Assembly (NCBI RefSeq): GCF_017354945.1
Contig: NZ_CP071503.1
Location: forward strand, 1,054,001-1,118,000
Reading direction: 5' to 3'
Length of the DNA: 64,000 nt
Source: Shewanella avicenniae
GTDB lineage: Bacteria; Pseudomonadota; Gammaproteobacteria; Enterobacterales; Shewanellaceae
Every line of letters starts with the position of its first letter. Positions within the stretch are counted from its first letter, which is position 1. Shown here piece by piece: positions 1-10,003 of the stretch. The translations under genes were made by a program, and so were the position numbers. The notes beneath the pieces were generated by a model. The model did no database searches. It saw only the letters and a program-made list of their open reading frames with translations, and was not told the origin of the DNA.

Positions 1-104
1 TAGAACTGAACCAAGAAGTTGAAGTGAAAGTGATGGAAGTTGACCGTCAAGGCCGTGTACGTCTGTCGATCAAAGAAGCTAAGCCAGCTGGCGCTGCTGA
101 ATAA
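1..104 (+). CDS. pnp: Polyribonucleotide nucleotidyltransferase, C-terminal end (partial)
   Basis: The window opens inside a gene whose last 33 or so codons are readable, with codons in phase from position 3 to a TAA at 102-104. The residues around [19 protein letters not shown] are the end of the S1 RNA-binding domain of PNPase, the 3'-5' phosphorolytic exonuclease of the RNA degradosome. The tail after the S1 domain is short and Ala-rich (ends KPAGAAE). The following gene is nlpI, the usual neighbour of pnp in gammaproteobacteria, which supports the call. Everything upstream of the S1 domain lies outside the window. Confidence 0.9.
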   Translation, partial: ELNQEVEVKVMEVDRQGRVRLSIKEAKPAGAAE

Positions 105-125
105 GCACTTGCCAACAAGTGACAA

Positions 126-152
126 GAGGAGATCTGCGGATCTCCTTTTTTA
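126..152 (+). terminator. Intrinsic terminator after pnp
   Basis: A 7-bp stem (GGAGATC at 128-134, GATCTCC at 139-145) with a 4-nt loop is followed by six T. It lies 22 nt after the pnp stop and separates it from nlpI. Confidence 0.85.
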
Positions 153-254
153 TTGCCGCAGTAAAATATTCTCATCGCACTCGGCGGCAATATTGGCGGG
201 CTGCGGCAGCAGTTGATAATATAAATGCTTATACGCAATAAAAAGGATTGGGAA

Positions 255-1166
255 ATGAGCGGGAAAGTGCGTGCCGTATTGATGGCACTGATCGCTGGGT
301 CTGGGCTGTTATTGGGCGGTTGTGCCACCACAGCCAAGAATGAGGTGCAAGGACAACTGCTGGTCGCGCCTGTCTTAAATGACTACAAACTAGAAATGAC
401 CTTGGCCAAGCTCAATGAAATTCTTGTCTCCGCTAAGTTAACCGACGAGCAACGCGCACGGTTTATCTATGAGCGCGGCGTGATATATGACCGTCTTGGT
501 TTGCGACTCAATGCTCGTATTCAATTTCATCAAGCTCTGTCGATCAAGCCTGATCTCGCCGATGCCTACAATTTCATGGGGATCTATTTAACCCAAGAAG
601 GCAATTACGAAAGTGCTTACGAGGCATTTGACTCAGTGCTAGAGCTGATCCCCGATTATGACTACGCCTATCTCAACCGTGGCATAGCGCTGTATTACGC
701 CGGAATGCCCGAATTGGCCACGCGTGATATGACCACGTTTTATCAGCAAGATCCGCAAGATGGTTATCGCGTTTTATGGCTCTACCTCGCTCAAACCGAA
801 GTCGATGCGGCGAAAGCTAAGTTAGCGCTGCAAAAAAATCGTACTGGATTGGCGGGGGATGTGTGGGCGACCGTAATTGTAGATTATCTGTTGGGACGCC
901 ATTCCGATGCGGAGTTGTTGGCGCTGGCAAAGCAAAAACTGACACAGCCGCGAGAATATATTGAGCGTTTGTGCGAAGCCTATTTCTATATGGCCAAGGC
1001 GGCGATTGCTCAGCAGAAAAACGACAAAGCGGCGCAGTATTTACGTTTGACCCTCGCGACCAACATCTTTGATTTTGTGGAATATCGCTATGCTCGCGTC
1101 GAACTGAGTCGATTGCTGAAAACTGATCAGGACGCTGAATTTGAAACACAACCCGCCAAGCAGTAA
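255..1166 (+). CDS. nlpI: NlpI, TPR outer-membrane lipoprotein
   Basis: 303-aa lipoprotein adaptor. In E. coli NlpI scaffolds peptidoglycan endopeptidases and presents MepS to the Prc protease; that role is from the family. The N-terminus has a basic start, a hydrophobic core and a lipobox LGGC, so the mature protein begins at Cys near residue 24. TPR-like helices follow, including the diagnostic stretches YERGVIYDRLGL, FNxxGIYLTQ-like, YEAFDSVLEL and LNRGIALYY, which match E. coli NlpI closely. The ATG at 255 is preferred over an in-frame ATG at 225 because it has a purine-rich AAAGGATTGGGAA upstream and gives a clean signal peptide. It is monocistronic after pnp, and the yqiA-like gene follows 48 bp later. 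Confidence 0.92.
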   Translation: MSGKVRAVLMALIAGSGLLLGGCATTAKNEVQGQLLVAPVLNDYKLEMTLAKLNEILVSAKLTDEQRARFIYERGVIYDRLGLRLNARIQFHQALSIKPDLADAYNFMGIYLTQEGNYESAYEAFDSVLELIPDYDYAYLNRGIALYYAGMPELATRDMTTFYQQDPQDGYRVLWLYLAQTEVDAAKAKLALQKNRTGLAGDVWATVIVDYLLGRHSDAELLALAKQKLTQPREYIERLCEAYFYMAKAAIAQQKNDKAAQYLRLTLATNIFDFVEYRYARVELSRLLKTDQDAEFETQPAKQ

Positions 1167-1214
1167 TCGCTGGGCGTTGGCTATACCGAGCCAGTTCATT
1201 AGGCACAGTGCGAC

Positions 1215-1766
1215 ATGAAAATTTTCTATCTCCACGGACTTGGCTCTAGCGGCCAAGCCTCCACCGCCACCGGGCTCGCCCAAGCTGGCTTTGAAGTGAT
1301 TGCGCCAGATTATCAGCCAGAGTTATTCAATCTGAGTTTGGCAACGCAGTGGCCGTTAGTGGAACGCTGTCAGCCATCCGCCATTGTGGGCACGTCAATG
1401 GGCGCTTACTACGCGCTGAAACTGGCCGAGCGTTTTGAAATCCCGGTGGTGGCCGTTAATGCCTGCTATGAGCCCGGCAGATTATTGGCAAAATACCTCA
1501 ATGAACCGGCAATGAACTTTCAAACCCAAGCGCCTATTCCGTTCACTGCGCAGATGTTAGCTCAGTTCCAGCCGCTAAATCCAAGTCGAATCCTCAAGCC
1601 AAAAATTCTGATTGGTGATGCCGATGAGGTTATACCCGCAGACTATCAGCAAACCTTCTGCCGCGCTAAGGGCTGGCAGTGGCAAAGCGTAGATTGGGGC
1701 CATCGAGTTGGCGATTGTGCATTACTGGCGCAGATTATTCACGCACATGTCGCCACGTATGGCTAA
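1215..1766 (+). CDS. YqiA/YcfP-type alpha/beta-hydrolase (putative esterase)
   Basis: 183-aa small alpha/beta hydrolase of the UPF0227/YqiA type. Visible features are HGLGSSG near the N-terminus (oxyanion region), the nucleophile elbow GTSMG around residue 60, an acidic residue in GDADEVI and a histidine in WGHRV near the C-terminus, giving a plausible Ser-Asp-His triad. The natural substrate is unknown; E. coli YqiA hydrolyses short acyl esters in vitro. There is no signal peptide, so it is cytoplasmic. It lies 48 bp after nlpI on the same strand and may be cotranscribed with it. Confidence 0.8.
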   Translation: MKIFYLHGLGSSGQASTATGLAQAGFEVIAPDYQPELFNLSLATQWPLVERCQPSAIVGTSMGAYYALKLAERFEIPVVAVNACYEPGRLLAKYLNEPAMNFQTQAPIPFTAQMLAQFQPLNPSRILKPKILIGDADEVIPADYQQTFCRAKGWQWQSVDWGHRVGDCALLAQIIHAHVATYG

Positions 1767-1892
1767 CTTATCAGTGTCATTAAGCGCGAATTCGTGCTCG
1801 CTTTGACCTGAGAATGGGTTTTACTTGGCTTGTTAGATTGTTTCTGCGGCGCAGATCAGCGAAAATACCGCACTTTAAAATTGTATGTGTCT

Positions 1893-1930
1893 GAAGCGAG
1901 CCCACGCTAGGCGTGTTGAGTCCTCGCTTC
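1893..1930 (+). promoter_or_regulatory. Structured leader hairpin before prfC
   Basis: An outer 8-bp stem GAAGCGAG (1893-1900) / CTCGCTTC (1923-1930) encloses an inner stem CACGC (1903-1907) / GCGTG (1911-1915). No T-run follows. It ends 25 nt before the prfC start, so it would sit in the mRNA leader. The rest of 1767-1892 shows no gene. Confidence 0.5.
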
Positions 1931-1955
1931 CTGTCTAACAGAAGATTGTTAATCC

Positions 1956-3545
1956 ATGTCGAACTCAGCCATCGCCACAGAAATCGGTAAACGCCGAACT
2001 TTCGCTATTATCTCGCACCCCGACGCCGGTAAAACCACCATTACCGAAAAAGTACTGCTGCACGGACACATGATCCAACAAGCTGGTACGGTGAAAGGAC
2101 GCGGCTCTAGTCATCACGCCAAGTCTGACTGGATGGAGATGGAAAAAGAGCGTGGTATTTCGGTCACTACCTCAGTGATGCAGTTCCCGTATAACGACTG
2201 TTTGGTCAACCTGCTGGATACCCCAGGCCACGAAGACTTCTCGGAAGATACCTATCGTACCCTGACCGCAGTAGATTCCTGTTTGATGGTGATCGACGCC
2301 GCTAAAGGTGTGGAAGACCGTACGCGCAAATTGATGGAAGTGACCCGTCTGCGTGACACCCCAATCGTCACCTTCATGAACAAATTGGACCGTGATATTC
2401 GCGATCCAATGGAGCTGCTCGATGAAGTGGAAGGCGAGCTCAACATGATGTGCGCGCCAATCAGCTGGCCGATTGGTTGTGGTAAATCGTTCAAGGGCGT
2501 GTATCACTTGCACCGTGATGAGACCATTTTGTATCAAACTGGTCACGGCCATATCATTCAAGAAGTCCGCATTATCAAAGGCTTGAATAACCCAGAACTG
2601 GATGTGGCGGTGGGCAGCGATCTGGCAGCGCAATTGCGTGATGAGCTGGAGTTGGTGCAAGGTGCTTCCAACGAATTCGATTTAGAGCTGTTTTTAAATG
2701 GTGAATTGACGCCGGTATTCTTCGGTACTGCATTGGGTAACTTTGGTGTTGACCATATGCTGGATGGTTTGACCGCTTGGGCGCCTGCACCGCAACCACG
2801 TGAAGCTGAAACTCGCACCATTGAAGCAACCGATGAAAAGTTCAGTGGTTTTGTGTTTAAAATCCAAGCCAACATGGATCCTAAACACCGTGACCGTATC
2901 GCCTTTATGCGGGTGGTTTCGGGTAAATACACCCAAGGCATGAAGATGAAGCACGTACGTATTGGTAAAACCGTCAGTATTTCTGATGCGGTTACCTTTA
3001 TGGCCGGCGACCGTGAACGTGCTGAGGAAGCCTATGCCGGCGATATCATCGGCTTGCACAACCACGGCACTATCCAAATTGGTGATACCTTCACGCAGAA
3101 CGAAGATATCAAATTCACCGGTATTCCTAACTTTGCGCCAGAGATGTTCCGTCGTATTCGTTTGAAAGACCCGTTGAAACAAAAGCAGTTGCTCAAAGGT
3201 TTGGTGCAGTTATCAGAAGAAGGCGCGGTACAGGTGTTCCGCCCGCTGGAAAGCAACGACTTGATCGTTGGCGCTGTGGGTGTGCTGCAGTTTGAAGTGG
3301 TGGTGGCTCGTCTTAAATCTGAATACAACGTTGAAGCTATCTACGAAGCGATTAACGTGGCAACTGCGCGCTGGGTATACTGCAAAGATGCCAAGAAAAT
3401 GGACGAATTCCAACGTAAATGCTCAACCAACTTGGCGCTCGATGGCGGTGACAACCTGACCTATATCGCACCAACAATGGTTAACCTTAGCTTATCGATG
3501 GAGCGTTACCCTGATATTGAGTTCGCCAAGACCCGCGAACATTAA
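1956..3545 (+). CDS. prfC: Peptide chain release factor 3
   Basis: RF3 is a GTPase that ejects RF1/RF2 from the ribosome after peptide release. The 529 aa length equals the E. coli protein. The G domain shows the P-loop SHPDAGKTT (residues about 20-28), switch region and G3 [14 protein letters not shown] (about 88-101) and G4 NKLD (about 141-144), followed by an EF-Tu-like domain 2 and a C-terminal domain rich in conserved RF3 stretches such as [14 protein letters not shown]. The ATG at 1956 gives the expected N-terminus. A strong bidirectional terminator follows, so it is monocistronic. Confidence 0.97.
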   Translation: MSNSAIATEIGKRRTFAIISHPDAGKTTITEKVLLHGHMIQQAGTVKGRGSSHHAKSDWMEMEKERGISVTTSVMQFPYNDCLVNLLDTPGHEDFSEDTYRTLTAVDSCLMVIDAAKGVEDRTRKLMEVTRLRDTPIVTFMNKLDRDIRDPMELLDEVEGELNMMCAPISWPIGCGKSFKGVYHLHRDETILYQTGHGHIIQEVRIIKGLNNPELDVAVGSDLAAQLRDELELVQGASNEFDLELFLNGELTPVFFGTALGNFGVDHMLDGLTAWAPAPQPREAETRTIEATDEKFSGFVFKIQANMDPKHRDRIAFMRVVSGKYTQGMKMKHVRIGKTVSISDAVTFMAGDRERAEEAYAGDIIGLHNHGTIQIGDTFTQNEDIKFTGIPNFAPEMFRRIRLKDPLKQKQLLKGLVQLSEEGAVQVFRPLESNDLIVGAVGVLQFEVVVARLKSEYNVEAIYEAINVATARWVYCKDAKKMDEFQRKCSTNLALDGGDNLTYIAPTMVNLSLSMERYPDIEFAKTREH

Positions 3546-3584
3546 TTCAGCACAGCAAGTTTGCTAAATCGGCAGAAGCTTGTT

Positions 3585-3614
3585 AAAAAAGCGGAGTAAC
3601 TACTCCGCTTTTTT
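3585..3614. terminator. Bidirectional intrinsic terminator after prfC
   Basis: GCGGAGTA (3591-3598) and TACTCCGC (3601-3608) form an 8-bp stem flanked by six A on the left and six T on the right, so it can work on either strand. Confidence 0.9.
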
Positions 3615-3628
3615 GTGCCGGAAATTCT

Positions 3629-3808
3629 ATGAATCATTTAGTTGGCTTTATCAAACGCGCATGGCAAGGCTACACCGGTTGGTGTGACAAGATGGGACTG
3701 ACCGAAGAAAACCGTCGTTGCTGCATGCCGCGCCTATATGATCCCCCATTGGACAAAGCCGCAAATAATCCTACGACAGACACTCAGGCCAAAGAGCCGC
3801 AGCAGTGA
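3629..3808 (+). CDS. Small conserved protein with NRRCC motif (59 aa)
   Basis: A 59-aa open frame from ATG 3629 to TGA 3806. The N-terminal half, with WQGYTGWCDKMGLTEENRRC and then CMPRLYDPPL, resembles a small conserved gammaproteobacterial protein that I recall as DUF5363, often next to a TatD-type gene; the family number is from memory. It has an amphipathic N-terminal segment, three Cys and a low-complexity polar tail. No function is known. It sits 40 bp before the TatD-type gene on the same strand, which fits that context. The start has no strong Shine-Dalgarno. Confidence 0.7.
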   Translation: MNHLVGFIKRAWQGYTGWCDKMGLTEENRRCCMPRLYDPPLDKAANNPTTDTQAKEPQQ

Positions 3809-3848
3809 TGCTTCACTCAGATGGATATGAAAGACGGATTCGATCGTC

Positions 3849-4643
3849 ATGCAACTGACCGATAGCCACGCTCACCTTGATCTCGCCGAGTTTGCGGCGG
3901 ATCGTGCTGAACTCTGGCAGCAGATGCAGCAACAGGGGATTTCACGGCTAATTTTGCCTGGGATTGCGCCTGAGCAATGGCCATCCATGCAGGCCATTGC
4001 TGCACAGTATCAATGGCAATACGCCTTGGGCATACATCCTTGGTATCTACCAGATGATCAAACTGCCGCAATTGCACAACTCAACCAACAGTTGCAGCAA
4101 GCTCAAGGTGACCCGTTATTAATTGCGGTTGGCGAGTGTGGATTAGATAAACTGCGTGCCAAACGAATGCAGCACAGCGATGAGCACAACTGGCATCGGC
4201 AGCTGAGTTTATTCACCGCGCAGCTGGCGTTAGCGCAACAATTCTCGTTACCGTTAATTGTGCATGCGGTGCAATGCCACGGTGATATGCTGCAAATACT
4301 GCAACAGGAAAGGCTTAGGCGTGGCGGCGTGATTCACGGCTTCAGTGGCAGTATTGAAGTGGCGTTGCAATATTGGCAGCTGGGTTTTCGCGTTGGCATC
4401 GGCGGTTTAGTGTTAAATCCCGAGGCAAAAAAGTTGCGTGATGCGGTCGCGCAACTGCCAGTAGCCGCAATATTGCTTGAAACTGACTCGCCAGATATGG
4501 CGCCTAAATGTCTCGATGGCGCGCGCAATACCCCGCTGACGCTGACGGCGGTGGTGGCCGAGGTCGCCAAATTAACAAATTTATCGGTTGTTCAGTTAGC
4601 AGAACAACTAGAACTCAATCGAGTTCAATTATTTGAGTGCTAA
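3849..4643 (+). CDS. TatD-family metal-dependent hydrolase (YjjV-like)
   Basis: 264-aa TIM-barrel metallohydrolase of the TatD DNase family. It shows the metal-binding DSHAHLD at residues 5-11, GECGLD around 97-102, a conserved His in PLIVHAV, another in HGFSGS and the C-terminal LETDSP around 215. TatD proteins act as 3'-5' exonucleases or related phosphodiesterases; the substrate of the YjjV subgroup is not settled. No signal or membrane segment is present. The preceding 59-aa gene is probably in the same transcript. Confidence 0.88.
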   Translation: MQLTDSHAHLDLAEFAADRAELWQQMQQQGISRLILPGIAPEQWPSMQAIAAQYQWQYALGIHPWYLPDDQTAAIAQLNQQLQQAQGDPLLIAVGECGLDKLRAKRMQHSDEHNWHRQLSLFTAQLALAQQFSLPLIVHAVQCHGDMLQILQQERLRRGGVIHGFSGSIEVALQYWQLGFRVGIGGLVLNPEAKKLRDAVAQLPVAAILLETDSPDMAPKCLDGARNTPLTLTAVVAEVAKLTNLSVVQLAEQLELNRVQLFEC

Positions 4644-4750
4644 ACAGTTTTCACTAAACGCCATTGTTGTTTGAAATAAAATGCTGTAACTCAATGAAAA
4701 ACAACTGTAAAAAGTCGTGTTAGCAAGGCGATTTAAGGAGTGCCGTTCGC

Positions 4751-4756
4751 TATAAT
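4751..4756 (+). promoter_or_regulatory. Candidate -10 box for nupC
   Basis: A perfect TATAAT lies 55 bp before the nupC start. No convincing -35 hexamer is seen at 16-18 bp, so an activator may be needed. Confidence 0.45.
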
Positions 4757-4810
4757 GCGCGCGGGTCTGGGCGGGAACGCCATAAAAGAACTAAAAAAGG
4801 GTAATGATTA

Positions 4811-6310
4811 ATGAGCGTCGTCATGAGTTTAGTAGGCATTGTGGTCCTACTAGCGATAGCGTTTTTGCTGTCCGCGAACCGAAAAGCAATCAATTTCCGT
4901 ACTGTAGGCGGCGCGTTTGCCATTCAGGCGATATTTGGTGGCTTCGTCCTCTATGTACCTATCGGTAAAGATATTCTCAAAGGAGTATCTGACGCAGTTT
5001 CTAGCGTTATCCAAAAAGCTAACGTGGGCATCGAGTTCCTGTTTGGCGGTTTAGCGCAGTTCAAGCTGGGCTTTATCTTCGTTATCCACGTGTTGCCCGT
5101 CATAGTGTTTTTCTCTTCGCTGATCGCGGTGCTGTATTACCTCGGCATTATGCAGTGGGTGATCCGTATTATTGGTGGCGCACTGCAGAAAGCCTTGGGC
5201 ACTAGCCGCACCGAGTCAATGTCAGCCACCGCCAATATCTTTGTGGGTCAAACCGAAGCGCCGATGGTAGTGCGTCCGTTTATCCCTACCATGACTGAAT
5301 CTGAACTGTTTGCCATTATGGTGGGCGGCATGGCGTCGATTGCTGGTTCGGTAATGGCCGGTTATGCGCAGATGGGCGTACCGATGGAATACTTGGTGGC
5401 GGCCTCATTTATGGCGGCACCCGGTGGCTTGTTGATGGCTAAAATTTTCCATCCAGAAACCGACAGCACCAAAGATGATGTGGAAGAGCTGCAAGATGAT
5501 CCCGACAAGCCGGCTAACGTACTCGATGCGGCGGCTTCAGGCGCGTCATCTGGCATGCAGTTAGCGTTGAACGTTGGCGCTATGTTGCTGGCATTTATCG
5601 CTTTGATTGCGTTAATCAATTCCATTATCGGCAGTATTGGTGGCCTGTTTGGTTATGGCGATGCCGCGTTGCAACAAGCGTTTATGGCATTGCAAAGTGC
5701 GTCGGCAGTATCACCAGAACTGACCTCTGCCTTTAACGGTAGCGTGGCTGAATTGGCCAAGCAGGCGCATGTCAGTGTCGCGAATCTGGCGATTGTGGAT
5801 ATCGATCGGCAATTGGTTGCTGCCCAAATTGGGCAATTGAGTGCTCAACCGCAACTCGCAGATGCAGCTAATGCGGTGGTGCTTGCTGCTAATGACCAAA
5901 TCTCACTTGAGCTTATTCTTGGCTATATCTTTATGCCGCTGGCATGGTTGATTGGCGTACCGTGGAATGAAGCGATGTTAGCCGGTTCGTTTATCGGCCA
6001 GAAAATCATTGTGAACGAGTTTGTTGCTTACTCTAACTTTGCCCCCTATCTGAAGGACGTGCTTGATGGTGGCAAGCTGGTGGCGGAAACCGGTCTGGTG
6101 ATGACAGATAAAACCAAAGCGATCATTTCGTTTGCGCTGTGTGGTTTTGCGAACTTGTCCTCTATTGCGATTTTGCTCGGTGGTTTGGGCGCGATGGCAC
6201 CGAATCGCCGTCATGATTTAGCCCGTCTGGGGATGCGTGCCGTGATTGCTGGTTCATTGGCGAACCTGATGAGTGCCACGATTGCCGGCTTGTTTGTCTC
6301 AATCGCCTAA
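4811..6310 (+). CDS. nupC: Concentrative nucleoside transporter (NupC/CNT family) with an insertion
   Basis: 499-aa inner-membrane symporter that would import nucleosides, feeding the deo enzymes encoded next. The CNT fold is recognised from the N-terminal helices, the gate stretch [20 protein letters not shown], the transport motif [11 protein letters not shown] and the C-terminal [15 protein letters not shown] and [21 protein letters not shown]. coli NupC is about 400 aa. The extra length here is mainly an Ala/Gln-rich polar insert of about 80 residues (about 283-362), placed after LFGYG and before LELILGYIF. The start ATG 4811 is preceded by AAAAAGGGTAATGATTA. A terminator follows, so deoC has its own promoter. 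Confidence 0.9.
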   Translation: MSVVMSLVGIVVLLAIAFLLSANRKAINFRTVGGAFAIQAIFGGFVLYVPIGKDILKGVSDAVSSVIQKANVGIEFLFGGLAQFKLGFIFVIHVLPVIVFFSSLIAVLYYLGIMQWVIRIIGGALQKALGTSRTESMSATANIFVGQTEAPMVVRPFIPTMTESELFAIMVGGMASIAGSVMAGYAQMGVPMEYLVAASFMAAPGGLLMAKIFHPETDSTKDDVEELQDDPDKPANVLDAAASGASSGMQLALNVGAMLLAFIALIALINSIIGSIGGLFGYGDAALQQAFMALQSASAVSPELTSAFNGSVAELAKQAHVSVANLAIVDIDRQLVAAQIGQLSAQPQLADAANAVVLAANDQISLELILGYIFMPLAWLIGVPWNEAMLAGSFIGQKIIVNEFVAYSNFAPYLKDVLDGGKLVAETGLVMTDKTKAIISFALCGFANLSSIAILLGGLGAMAPNRRHDLARLGMRAVIAGSLANLMSATIAGLFVSIA

Positions 6311-6333
6311 GGCTTGTCACGCAAATGCAATTA

Positions 6334-6361
6334 AACCCGGCTAAGCTGCCGGGTTTTGTTT
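6334..6361 (+). terminator. Intrinsic terminator after nupC
   Basis: AACCCGGC (6334-6341) pairs with GCCGGGTT (6348-6355), followed by a T-rich tract. Confidence 0.88.
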
Positions 6362-6473
6362 TTTGGTGCTAACACTAAGTGAAGGCGATTGTTTTTCAAT
6401 TGTTCATAATATTTGAACGGCGGTTCTAGATTTGATGTTAATGCGGGGTTATCATTGGCGCCGCATTTAAGTG

Positions 6474-6510
6474 TTCAGACCCATGCGTGTGGTTGCGGTA
6501 TGGGTCTGAA
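6474..6510 (+). promoter_or_regulatory. 11-bp inverted repeat in the deo operon leader
   Basis: TTCAGACCCAT (6474-6484) and ATGGGTCTGAA (6500-6510) are perfect inverted arms around a 15-nt G/T-rich loop, 60 bp before deoC. The right arm is followed by TATTTT, not a real T-run. It could be an operator for a DeoR/CytR-type repressor or a stem-loop in the leader RNA. I see no clear CRP site nearby. Confidence 0.5.
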
Positions 6511-6570
6511 TATTTTGATAACAGCATAGGTGAGGGCGATGGCCCCAACGCCTTTTGTGGAGACAACAGA

Positions 6571-7344
6571 ATGATGGATTTGCAACACGCCGCCAAACTG
6601 GCGATCAGCTTAATGGATTTAACCACGCTTAATGATGACGATACCGATCAGCGAGTGATCGACTTATGTCATAAAGCGAAAACCCCTGCGGGTAATACCG
6701 CCGCGGTTTGCGTGTATCCTCGTTTTGTGCCAATTGCTCGCAAAACCTTGGCTGCGATTGGCGCCGGCAGCGTGCGTATTGCGACCGTCACTAACTTTCC
6801 ACATGGCAATGACGATGTTGAACTTGCGGTATTGGAAACACGTGCCGCCGTCGCCTATGGCGCTGATGAAGTCGATGTAGTGTTCCCCTACAAAGCGTTT
6901 ATGGCTGGCAATGAAACCATCGGTTTTGAGCTGGTGAAGGCTTGTAAAGCCGCTTGTGGCGACAGCGCACTGCTGAAAGTCATTATCGAGTCTGGCGAGC
7001 TGAAAGACCCTGCGCTTATCCGTAAAGCGTCTGAAATAGCCATTGACGCTGGTGCGGACTTTATCAAAACCTCTACCGGTAAGGTGCCTGTAAACGCCAC
7101 CATTGAAGCGGCAGAAATCATGCTGACGGTGATCAGCGAGAAAAACCGCAACGTGGGCTTTAAGCCAGCCGGTGGCGTGCGTGATGCAGCACAAGCGGCG
7201 GAATTCTTAGGTGCAGCAAACCGCATCTTGGGTGACGACTGGGTTGATGCGCGTCATTTCCGCTTCGGTGCTTCAAGTTTGCTGAACAACTTGCTGCACA
7301 CGCTGGAACTGTCAGCAGCGCCTGCTGAAAGCAAAGGCTACTAA
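6571..7344 (+). CDS. deoC: Deoxyribose-phosphate aldolase
   Basis: Class I aldolase that splits 2-deoxyribose-5-phosphate into acetaldehyde and glyceraldehyde-3-phosphate, the last step of deoxynucleoside breakdown. The 257 aa align throughout with E. coli Deo[38 protein letters not shown], the Schiff-base lysine in FIKTSTGK and GFKPAGGVR. The start at ATG 6571 follows a GGAGAC ribosome site; upstream in-frame ATGs would add a non-homologous extension. First gene of deoC-deoA-deoB-deoD; deoA follows after 15 bp. Confidence 0.96.
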   Translation: MMDLQHAAKLAISLMDLTTLNDDDTDQRVIDLCHKAKTPAGNTAAVCVYPRFVPIARKTLAAIGAGSVRIATVTNFPHGNDDVELAVLETRAAVAYGADEVDVVFPYKAFMAGNETIGFELVKACKAACGDSALLKVIIESGELKDPALIRKASEIAIDAGADFIKTSTGKVPVNATIEAAEIMLTVISEKNRNVGFKPAGGVRDAAQAAEFLGAANRILGDDWVDARHFRFGASSLLNNLLHTLELSAAPAESKGY

Positions 7345-7359
7345 GCTGCGGATACGTTG

Positions 7360-8691
7360 ATGTTTTTAGCGCAAGAGATTATCCGCAAGAAGCGTAACGG
7401 CGAGGTACTAAGTCATGCCGAGATTGGCTTCTTGGTGAATGGTGTTACCGACGGCAGTCTCAGCGATGGCCAAATCGCCGCGTTTGCTATGGCCACCTAT
7501 TTCCAAGGCATGACGATGGATGAGCGGGTTGCGCTCACCTGTGCCATGCGCGATTCGGGCGATGTGCTCAGCTGGGACAACTGTGGTTTTGATGGCCCAG
7601 TGCTGGATAAACACAGCACCGGCGGCGTGGGTGATGTCACCAGTTTAATGCTCGGCCCTTTAGTAGCTGCCTGCGGCGGTTATGTGCCGATGATTTCTGG
7701 CCGTGGTCTTGGCCATACCGGCGGTACACTGGATAAACTCGACGCGATTCCCGGTTATCAAACCAGTGTTAGCAGCGCCCAATTTGCCAAGGTTGTGCGC
7801 GAAGCCGGTGTGGCGATTGTGGGGCAGACTGCGTCCTTGGTGCCTGCGGATAAACGCTTTTACGCGATTCGCGATAACACCGCCACTGTAGAATCTATGG
7901 GGCTAATTACCGCCTCAATTTTATCAAAAAAACTTGCCTGTAGCCTCGATGCGCTGGTGATGGACGTCAAAGTCGGCTCGGGTGCGTTTATGCCGACTTT
8001 TGAAGACTCCAAAGCCCTTGCGGAATCGATCGTGACTGTTGCTAATGGCGCAGGTACTCGTACAGCCGCACTACTCACCGACATGAACCAACTGCTGGCC
8101 TCTGCTGCGGGGAATGCCCTGGAAGTAAGCGAAGCCGTGTGTTTTTTACGGGGTGAAAACCGTAATCAACGTTTGCATGAAGTCACCATGGCGCTCGCCG
8201 CCGAGCTGTTACTGCAAGGAAAGCTGGTTGACTCGATTGATGCGGCACAGCAAAAGCTGCAACATGCACTCGCCTCGGGGGCTGCGGCAGAACGCTTTGG
8301 CCGTATGGTGCATGGATTGGGCGGTCCTGCTGATTTTGTGGATCACTATTCGCGTTATTTGGCTACTGCTGAGGTGATTAAGCCAGTCTATGCCGCGCAG
8401 GTGGGCATAGTGCAGCAAATGGATACTCGCGCGATAGGTATGGCTGTGGTCGCACTGGGTGGTGGCCGTTGCCAAAGTGGCGATGCACTGGATTATCGGG
8501 TCGGTTTGAGTCATGTCAGCCAGCTGGGTGATTGCGTCGATGCCGATACACCACTTGCCGTGATTCACGCTAAATCAGCAACCGATTATGCTGTGGCGGC
8601 AACTGCCATCCAGCAGGCGATCCAGATTGGTGATATTGCACCAGCGTCATTACCTCAGATTTACCAAACGATTCGCTCAGAAGGGAACTAA
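7360..8691 (+). CDS. deoA: Thymidine phosphorylase
   Basis: 443-aa enzyme converting thymidine (and deoxyuridine) plus phosphate to the base and 2-deoxyribose-1-phosphate. It begins [14 protein letters not shown] like E. coli DeoA and carries the family signature around [16 protein letters not shown] plus [10 protein letters not shown] (phosphate binding) and [11 protein letters not shown]. The ATG at 7360 is used; a TTG codon directly before it is also open but is not needed. It is the second gene of the deo operon, with deoB 22 bp after its stop. Confidence 0.96.
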   Translation: MFLAQEIIRKKRNGEVLSHAEIGFLVNGVTDGSLSDGQIAAFAMATYFQGMTMDERVALTCAMRDSGDVLSWDNCGFDGPVLDKHSTGGVGDVTSLMLGPLVAACGGYVPMISGRGLGHTGGTLDKLDAIPGYQTSVSSAQFAKVVREAGVAIVGQTASLVPADKRFYAIRDNTATVESMGLITASILSKKLACSLDALVMDVKVGSGAFMPTFEDSKALAESIVTVANGAGTRTAALLTDMNQLLASAAGNALEVSEAVCFLRGENRNQRLHEVTMALAAELLLQGKLVDSIDAAQQKLQHALASGAAAERFGRMVHGLGGPADFVDHYSRYLATAEVIKPVYAAQVGIVQQMDTRAIGMAVVALGGGRCQSGDALDYRVGLSHVSQLGDCVDADTPLAVIHAKSATDYAVAATAIQQAIQIGDIAPASLPQIYQTIRSEGN

Positions 8692-8713
8692 AGATGCGCA
8701 AGGAGCTAACGCG

Positions 8714-9937
8714 ATGAAGCGTTGTATTATTCTTATGCTGGATTCTTTCGGGATTGGTGCCAGCGCCGATGCGGCTAAGTTTGGCGATGAAGGCGCTGAT
8801 ACCTTTGGTCATATCGCCGCCGAATGTGCGGCAGGCCGAGGTGATAACGCCGAGCGCTGTGGCGCGCTCAAGCTGCCTAATCTTGCCAAGCTCGGTTTGG
8901 CACACGCTGCTAAAGAAAGCACCGGTGAATTCCCAGCAGGTTTTGCGGATAACATTGAGGTTATCGGCGCCTATGGTCATGCCGCTGAACTGAGTTCAGG
9001 CAAAGACACGCCAAGCGGTCACTGGGAGATGGCGGGTGTGCCAGTGTTGTATGACTGGGGTTATTTCGCCGAGAAAATTAATTCATTCCCCAAAGAGTTA
9101 ACCGATGAAATTCTGCGCCGCGCAGAGTTACCCGGTTTTTTAGGTAACTGCCATGCGTCGGGCACGGTGATTTTGGATGAGCTCGGTGAGCAGCATATGC
9201 AAACAGGCTGGCCTATCTTTTACACCTCGGCCGATTCGGTGTTCCAAATCGCTTGTCATGAGGACACCTTTGGCCTTGAAAAGCTTTATCGCCTGTGCGA
9301 AATCGCTCGCGAAGTGTTAGCGCCTTATAACATTGGTCGGGTGATTGCGCGGCCGTTTGTGGGCAGTGGTAAAGGCCAATTTGAACGCACCGGTAATCGT
9401 CATGACTATGCGGTCGAGCCGCCAGCCAAAACCGTGCTGGATAAACTCAAAGCCGCAGGCGGCAATGTTATCAGTATCGGTAAAATTGCCGATATTTATG
9501 CAAACTGTGGCATCACCGCTAAAGTTAACGCAACAGGACTGGCTGAGTTATTTGACGCGACATTAGCCCAAGTCAGTCAGGCGCAAGCTAACAGTATTAT
9601 CTTTACCAACTTTGTCGATTTTGATTCGCAGTTTGGCCATCGACGCGATGTTGCTGGCTATGCAGCAGCATTAGAATATTTTGACTGCCGTTTGCCTGAG
9701 TTACTTGCTCAATTGCAGCCGGACGATTTACTGATTTTAACCGCCGATCATGGCTGTGATCCCACTTGGGTTGGCACAGATCATACTCGCGAACACGTAC
9801 CAGTGTTAGCGTATGGCGCAGGTTTAACCGCAGGCTCTTTGGGGCTGCGTAATACATTTGCTGATATCGGCCAATCGGTAGCAGCGTATTTCAACTTGGA
9901 GCAAATGGACTATGGCTCCTCCTTTTTAACGCGCTGA
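8714..9937 (+). CDS. deoB: Phosphopentomutase
   Basis: 407-aa alkaline-phosphatase-superfamily mutase that interconverts (deoxy)ribose-1-phosphate and -5-phosphate, linking the phosphorylases DeoA/DeoD to DeoC. It has the N-terminal metal site [13 protein letters not shown], the phosphorylated-Thr region [12 protein letters not shown] and the C-terminal metal ligands [11 protein letters not shown] and [12 protein letters not shown]. The length equals E. coli DeoB when started at ATG 8714, which has a clear AAGGAG ribosome site 10 bp upstream; longer upstream starts run into deoA. Confidence 0.96.
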   Translation: MKRCIILMLDSFGIGASADAAKFGDEGADTFGHIAAECAAGRGDNAERCGALKLPNLAKLGLAHAAKESTGEFPAGFADNIEVIGAYGHAAELSSGKDTPSGHWEMAGVPVLYDWGYFAEKINSFPKELTDEILRRAELPGFLGNCHASGTVILDELGEQHMQTGWPIFYTSADSVFQIACHEDTFGLEKLYRLCEIAREVLAPYNIGRVIARPFVGSGKGQFERTGNRHDYAVEPPAKTVLDKLKAAGGNVISIGKIADIYANCGITAKVNATGLAELFDATLAQVSQAQANSIIFTNFVDFDSQFGHRRDVAGYAAALEYFDCRLPELLAQLQPDDLLILTADHGCDPTWVGTDHTREHVPVLAYGAGLTAGSLGLRNTFADIGQSVAAYFNLEQMDYGSSFLTR

Positions 9938-10003
9938 TTTCACTGACACTCACAGCCGGTAAAAAGACACTACGACAGATTTAACTTTAATGAGGTTAAT
10001 TTA

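Noticed and set aside
2172..2660. Long open frame antisense to prfC (and similar ones antisense to deoC, deoA, pepD and M24)
   Set aside because: They mirror strongly conserved genes on the other strand and show no family features of their own.
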